A DNA stretch of 60,000 nt from Liolophura sinensis (Eukaryota > Mollusca > Polyplacophora > Chitonida > Chitonidae): the NCBI RefSeq assembly GCF_032854445.1, contig NC_088303.1, positions 7,635,501 through 7,695,500 of the forward strand, given 5' to 3'. The notes beneath the pieces are model-generated. The model saw only the letters and a list, made by a program, of their open reading frames with translations, was not told where the DNA came from and searched no databases. How positions within the stretch are numbered: the stretch's first letter is position 1; each line of letters begins with the position of its first letter. Both the position numbers and the translations under genes were made by a program. Positions 58,234 through 60,000 of the stretch are shown here, one piece after another.

Positions 58234-58765
58234 AAAGGAAACATGCTTTTTCAGCGAATGTAGCTCAGACATGACGAGGACAGCACACTTGAAAATACCG
58301 AGTTCGAGGCTAGAGAATGGATGAGTACATATCTTTATTTCTAAACTCTTAGCTGGGAATAATGAAACAGATTTCAGATCTATTTTCAGCTCTGCCCTGG
58401 TTATAGCTTGGACAAGCTTGAACAAGCAAATCCAAGCTTGAACTGGGAATTTATAGATTTCCCCACCATCATTTCCTGTAGGACCTTAGTGACAGTAAGG
58501 GGTCGACAACGCTTGTGTGCAGTCCAGCTGTCGTTGAAGACTTCCCCCAATGTGAGGCACCTATCGTCACACGCCAGAAATGTTCGTCAGGAAGTTGTCA
58601 AAGGTCGGTGGTTTACCGCGGGCAATAATATTTAATAAAATAATGTTTACAGCTCAAAACATCTAACGCGTGCTAATACAGCCTATAATTCTAAACGAAA
58701 CTGTACCTTTTGACTCTGAAGCTTGGCATTTTTGACAGCCAGGAAAATATATTATTTCTGTATTA
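58234..58765. other. GPCR D intron, no exon assigned
   Basis: A 75-codon plus-strand open frame (58408-58635) lacks any supporting signal. Confidence 0.4.
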
Positions 58766-58925
58766 TTTATTTATCTATTTGATTGGTGTTTTACGCCGTA
58801 GTGAAGAAAATTTCACCTAAACGACGGCGGGCAGCATTATGGTGGGAGGAAACTGGGCAGGGCCCGGGAGAAACCCACGACCATCCGCAGGTTGCTGAAA
58901 GACCTTCCCACTTACGGCCGGAGAG
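58766..58925 (-). mobile_element. 5'-truncated SINE
   Basis: Tail TATTTATCTATTTGATTGGT and GTTTTACGCCGTAGTGAAGA, then body CAGCATTATGGTGGGAGGAA up to CCACTTACGGCCGGAGAGA; the tRNA-like head is missing. Confidence 0.82.
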
Positions 58926-58968
58926 ATTTCTGTAATGTCACTGGAAACTAGTATAATGCTGCACTCAC

Positions 58969-58994
58969 TTCAGTAATATGATTACTTTATTTAG
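58969..58994 (-). other. Candidate untranslated exon 2 of GPCR D
   Basis: CATCACCAACAG| then CTAAATAAAGTAATC, ending TTACTGAA|GTGAGTGC, 26 nt. The acceptor and the AA|GTGAGT donor fit exon 2 of C and E, but the interior does not match. Weakest of the exon calls. Confidence 0.3.
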
Positions 58995-59302
58995 CTGTTG
59001 GTGATGAAAACTAAAGATGATTAGTTCCGAAATTTTACATTTCAACTGTACCATTCTTAAAAAATAGAATCGTCCGTTCGTAAAGAAGGCTAACTTAACG
59101 GCAGAACAAATGCAATGAGTCAGTGGTCCGTATACAACAGGAGTTTGGCAAAACACATCTTACAGTCCGGCCTTACATTAGCAAGCATTTGTTAACTTAA
59201 CTTGAACTTGATTGAACTTGATTTCAAACATGCTTGTACCGGATTGACCAGTGAATAAAGATGTTTTAGTACACCTAGGTGCAACTGTATATGGTAACCT
59301 AC

Positions 59303-59357
59303 CTGGGCGTCGACAAAACTTCGGCGGTCAGCACAGGATAAGTTTTCGCCTGTTTAG
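59303..59357 (-). other. Candidate untranslated first exon of GPCR D, with TATA-like box
   Basis: Ends GAAGTTTTGTCGACGCCCAG on the donor GTAGGTTA. No ATG. A weak TATA-like CTTATAATT lies at 59381-59389 (minus), about 82 nt upstream of the donor. Shares TGTCGACG with the E exon. Confidence 0.42.
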
Positions 59358-59389
59358 TGACAAAATGGCATGCCTGGAGAATTATAAGA

Positions 59390-60000
59390 GACAGTGGGCG
59401 TATTTGGAAAAGGAAAGCAGAGAACATAAGTCCATGATCTTCTCAAGGAGCTCTGAAGCGAACAAATGAAATCCTGGACATCCTGGAGTTTCCTAACATA
59501 GCACCAGCCAGTTCATCAGCGTCGCAGCGGCGTCTAATCATAGGTAGCCCATCGGCATGCACTTATATACGCATGCCTTTATTGTCCTTTGCCGGAAGGA
59601 CAGCTAAAGACATGATGAAAATCTGGAAATCTGGAAAATCTTGGCAAGCAATCTTGTTAACAAACATCAGGTTTGTTAACGTGTCCAGCATAGATACGCA
59701 GTTAATATCGGACTCATACAGGTAGCCCATTTGTGAACAAATGAAAGCCACACTCTCAATTCATCATTTCTGTTTTTCTATAACGTGGGCTGTTTGCTTT
59801 ATATATAGTACATCCTGTCAAAGAAAGACATGACTACTATTTTGCAACAAACAGCATATACAGTTCTGATCATTTTTCATTCAATTGCATAATTATTAGG
59901 CTGAATGGAATTTCACAAACAGCTACATGTGTAGAGAAGTTGATTGCACTACGATATATAGCATACATACAGTAGAGGGCGCACAGACACTGGCTAGCAA
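59390..60000. other. No gene seen
   Basis: Upstream flank of gene D; unassigned to the window end. Confidence 0.4.

Overview
The window is animal nuclear DNA, most probably from a mollusc. The basis is the AT-rich, intron-bearing, repeat-dense sequence, at least ten copies or fragments of a tRNA-headed SINE whose conserved tail (GCCGTCGTATAAGTGAAATA then GTACGGCGTAAAACACC and an AATAAA-type run) is of a kind I associate with molluscan genomes, Tc1/mariner-like relics, and a lineage-specific cluster of rhodopsin-like GPCR genes. The species cannot be read from the sequence.

Genes. The recognisable gene content is one local family of class A GPCRs. Three copies have intact coding exons, all on the minus strand: B (14316-15425), C (29109-30227) and D (54983-56116). 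Two are broken: A (5607-6636, plus) and E (39706-40497, minus). Every coding exon whose start survives (A, B, C, D) begins with an ATG abutting a 3' splice site (TTTCAG|ATGACC). On the minus strand 2-6 kb upstream of B, C, D and E lies a candidate untranslated first exon: a TATA-like box, about 80-100 nt without an ATG, and a GACG-containing end on a GT donor. C, D and E also have a short second-exon candidate. This shared layout was inferred by comparison within the window and is its most interesting signal.

Layout. 1-2.2 kb: Tc1-like relics. 1.8-17.4 kb: a large inverted duplication (arms about 1803-9222 and 11203-17415) carrying pseudogene A on the left and intact B on the right; the right arm has a solo LTR and the left a SINE, each with an empty site in the other arm. 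18.4 kb: B promoter candidate. 19.4-25.3 kb: a second inverted repeat with SINEs in both arms. 25.3-28.4 kb: dispersed element and three adjoining tandem arrays. 29-32.5 kb: gene C with a LINE relic in its intron. 33-42 kb: sparse sequence, a 1.2 kb 17-bp array, and pseudogene E inside a third inverted repeat. 42.4-44.5 kb: another Tc1-like relic running into a 43-bp array interrupted by a SINE. 45.4-46.1 kb: 5' exons assigned to E. 48.9-51 kb: a second, unrelated 43-bp array and a 48-bp array. 53-59.4 kb: gene D with its 5' exons.

The picture is a GPCR family expanding by tandem and inverted duplication in a transposon- and minisatellite-rich region. The GPCR ligands are unknown; a chemosensory role is only a possibility. 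Boundaries and identities were read by eye, without alignment software.
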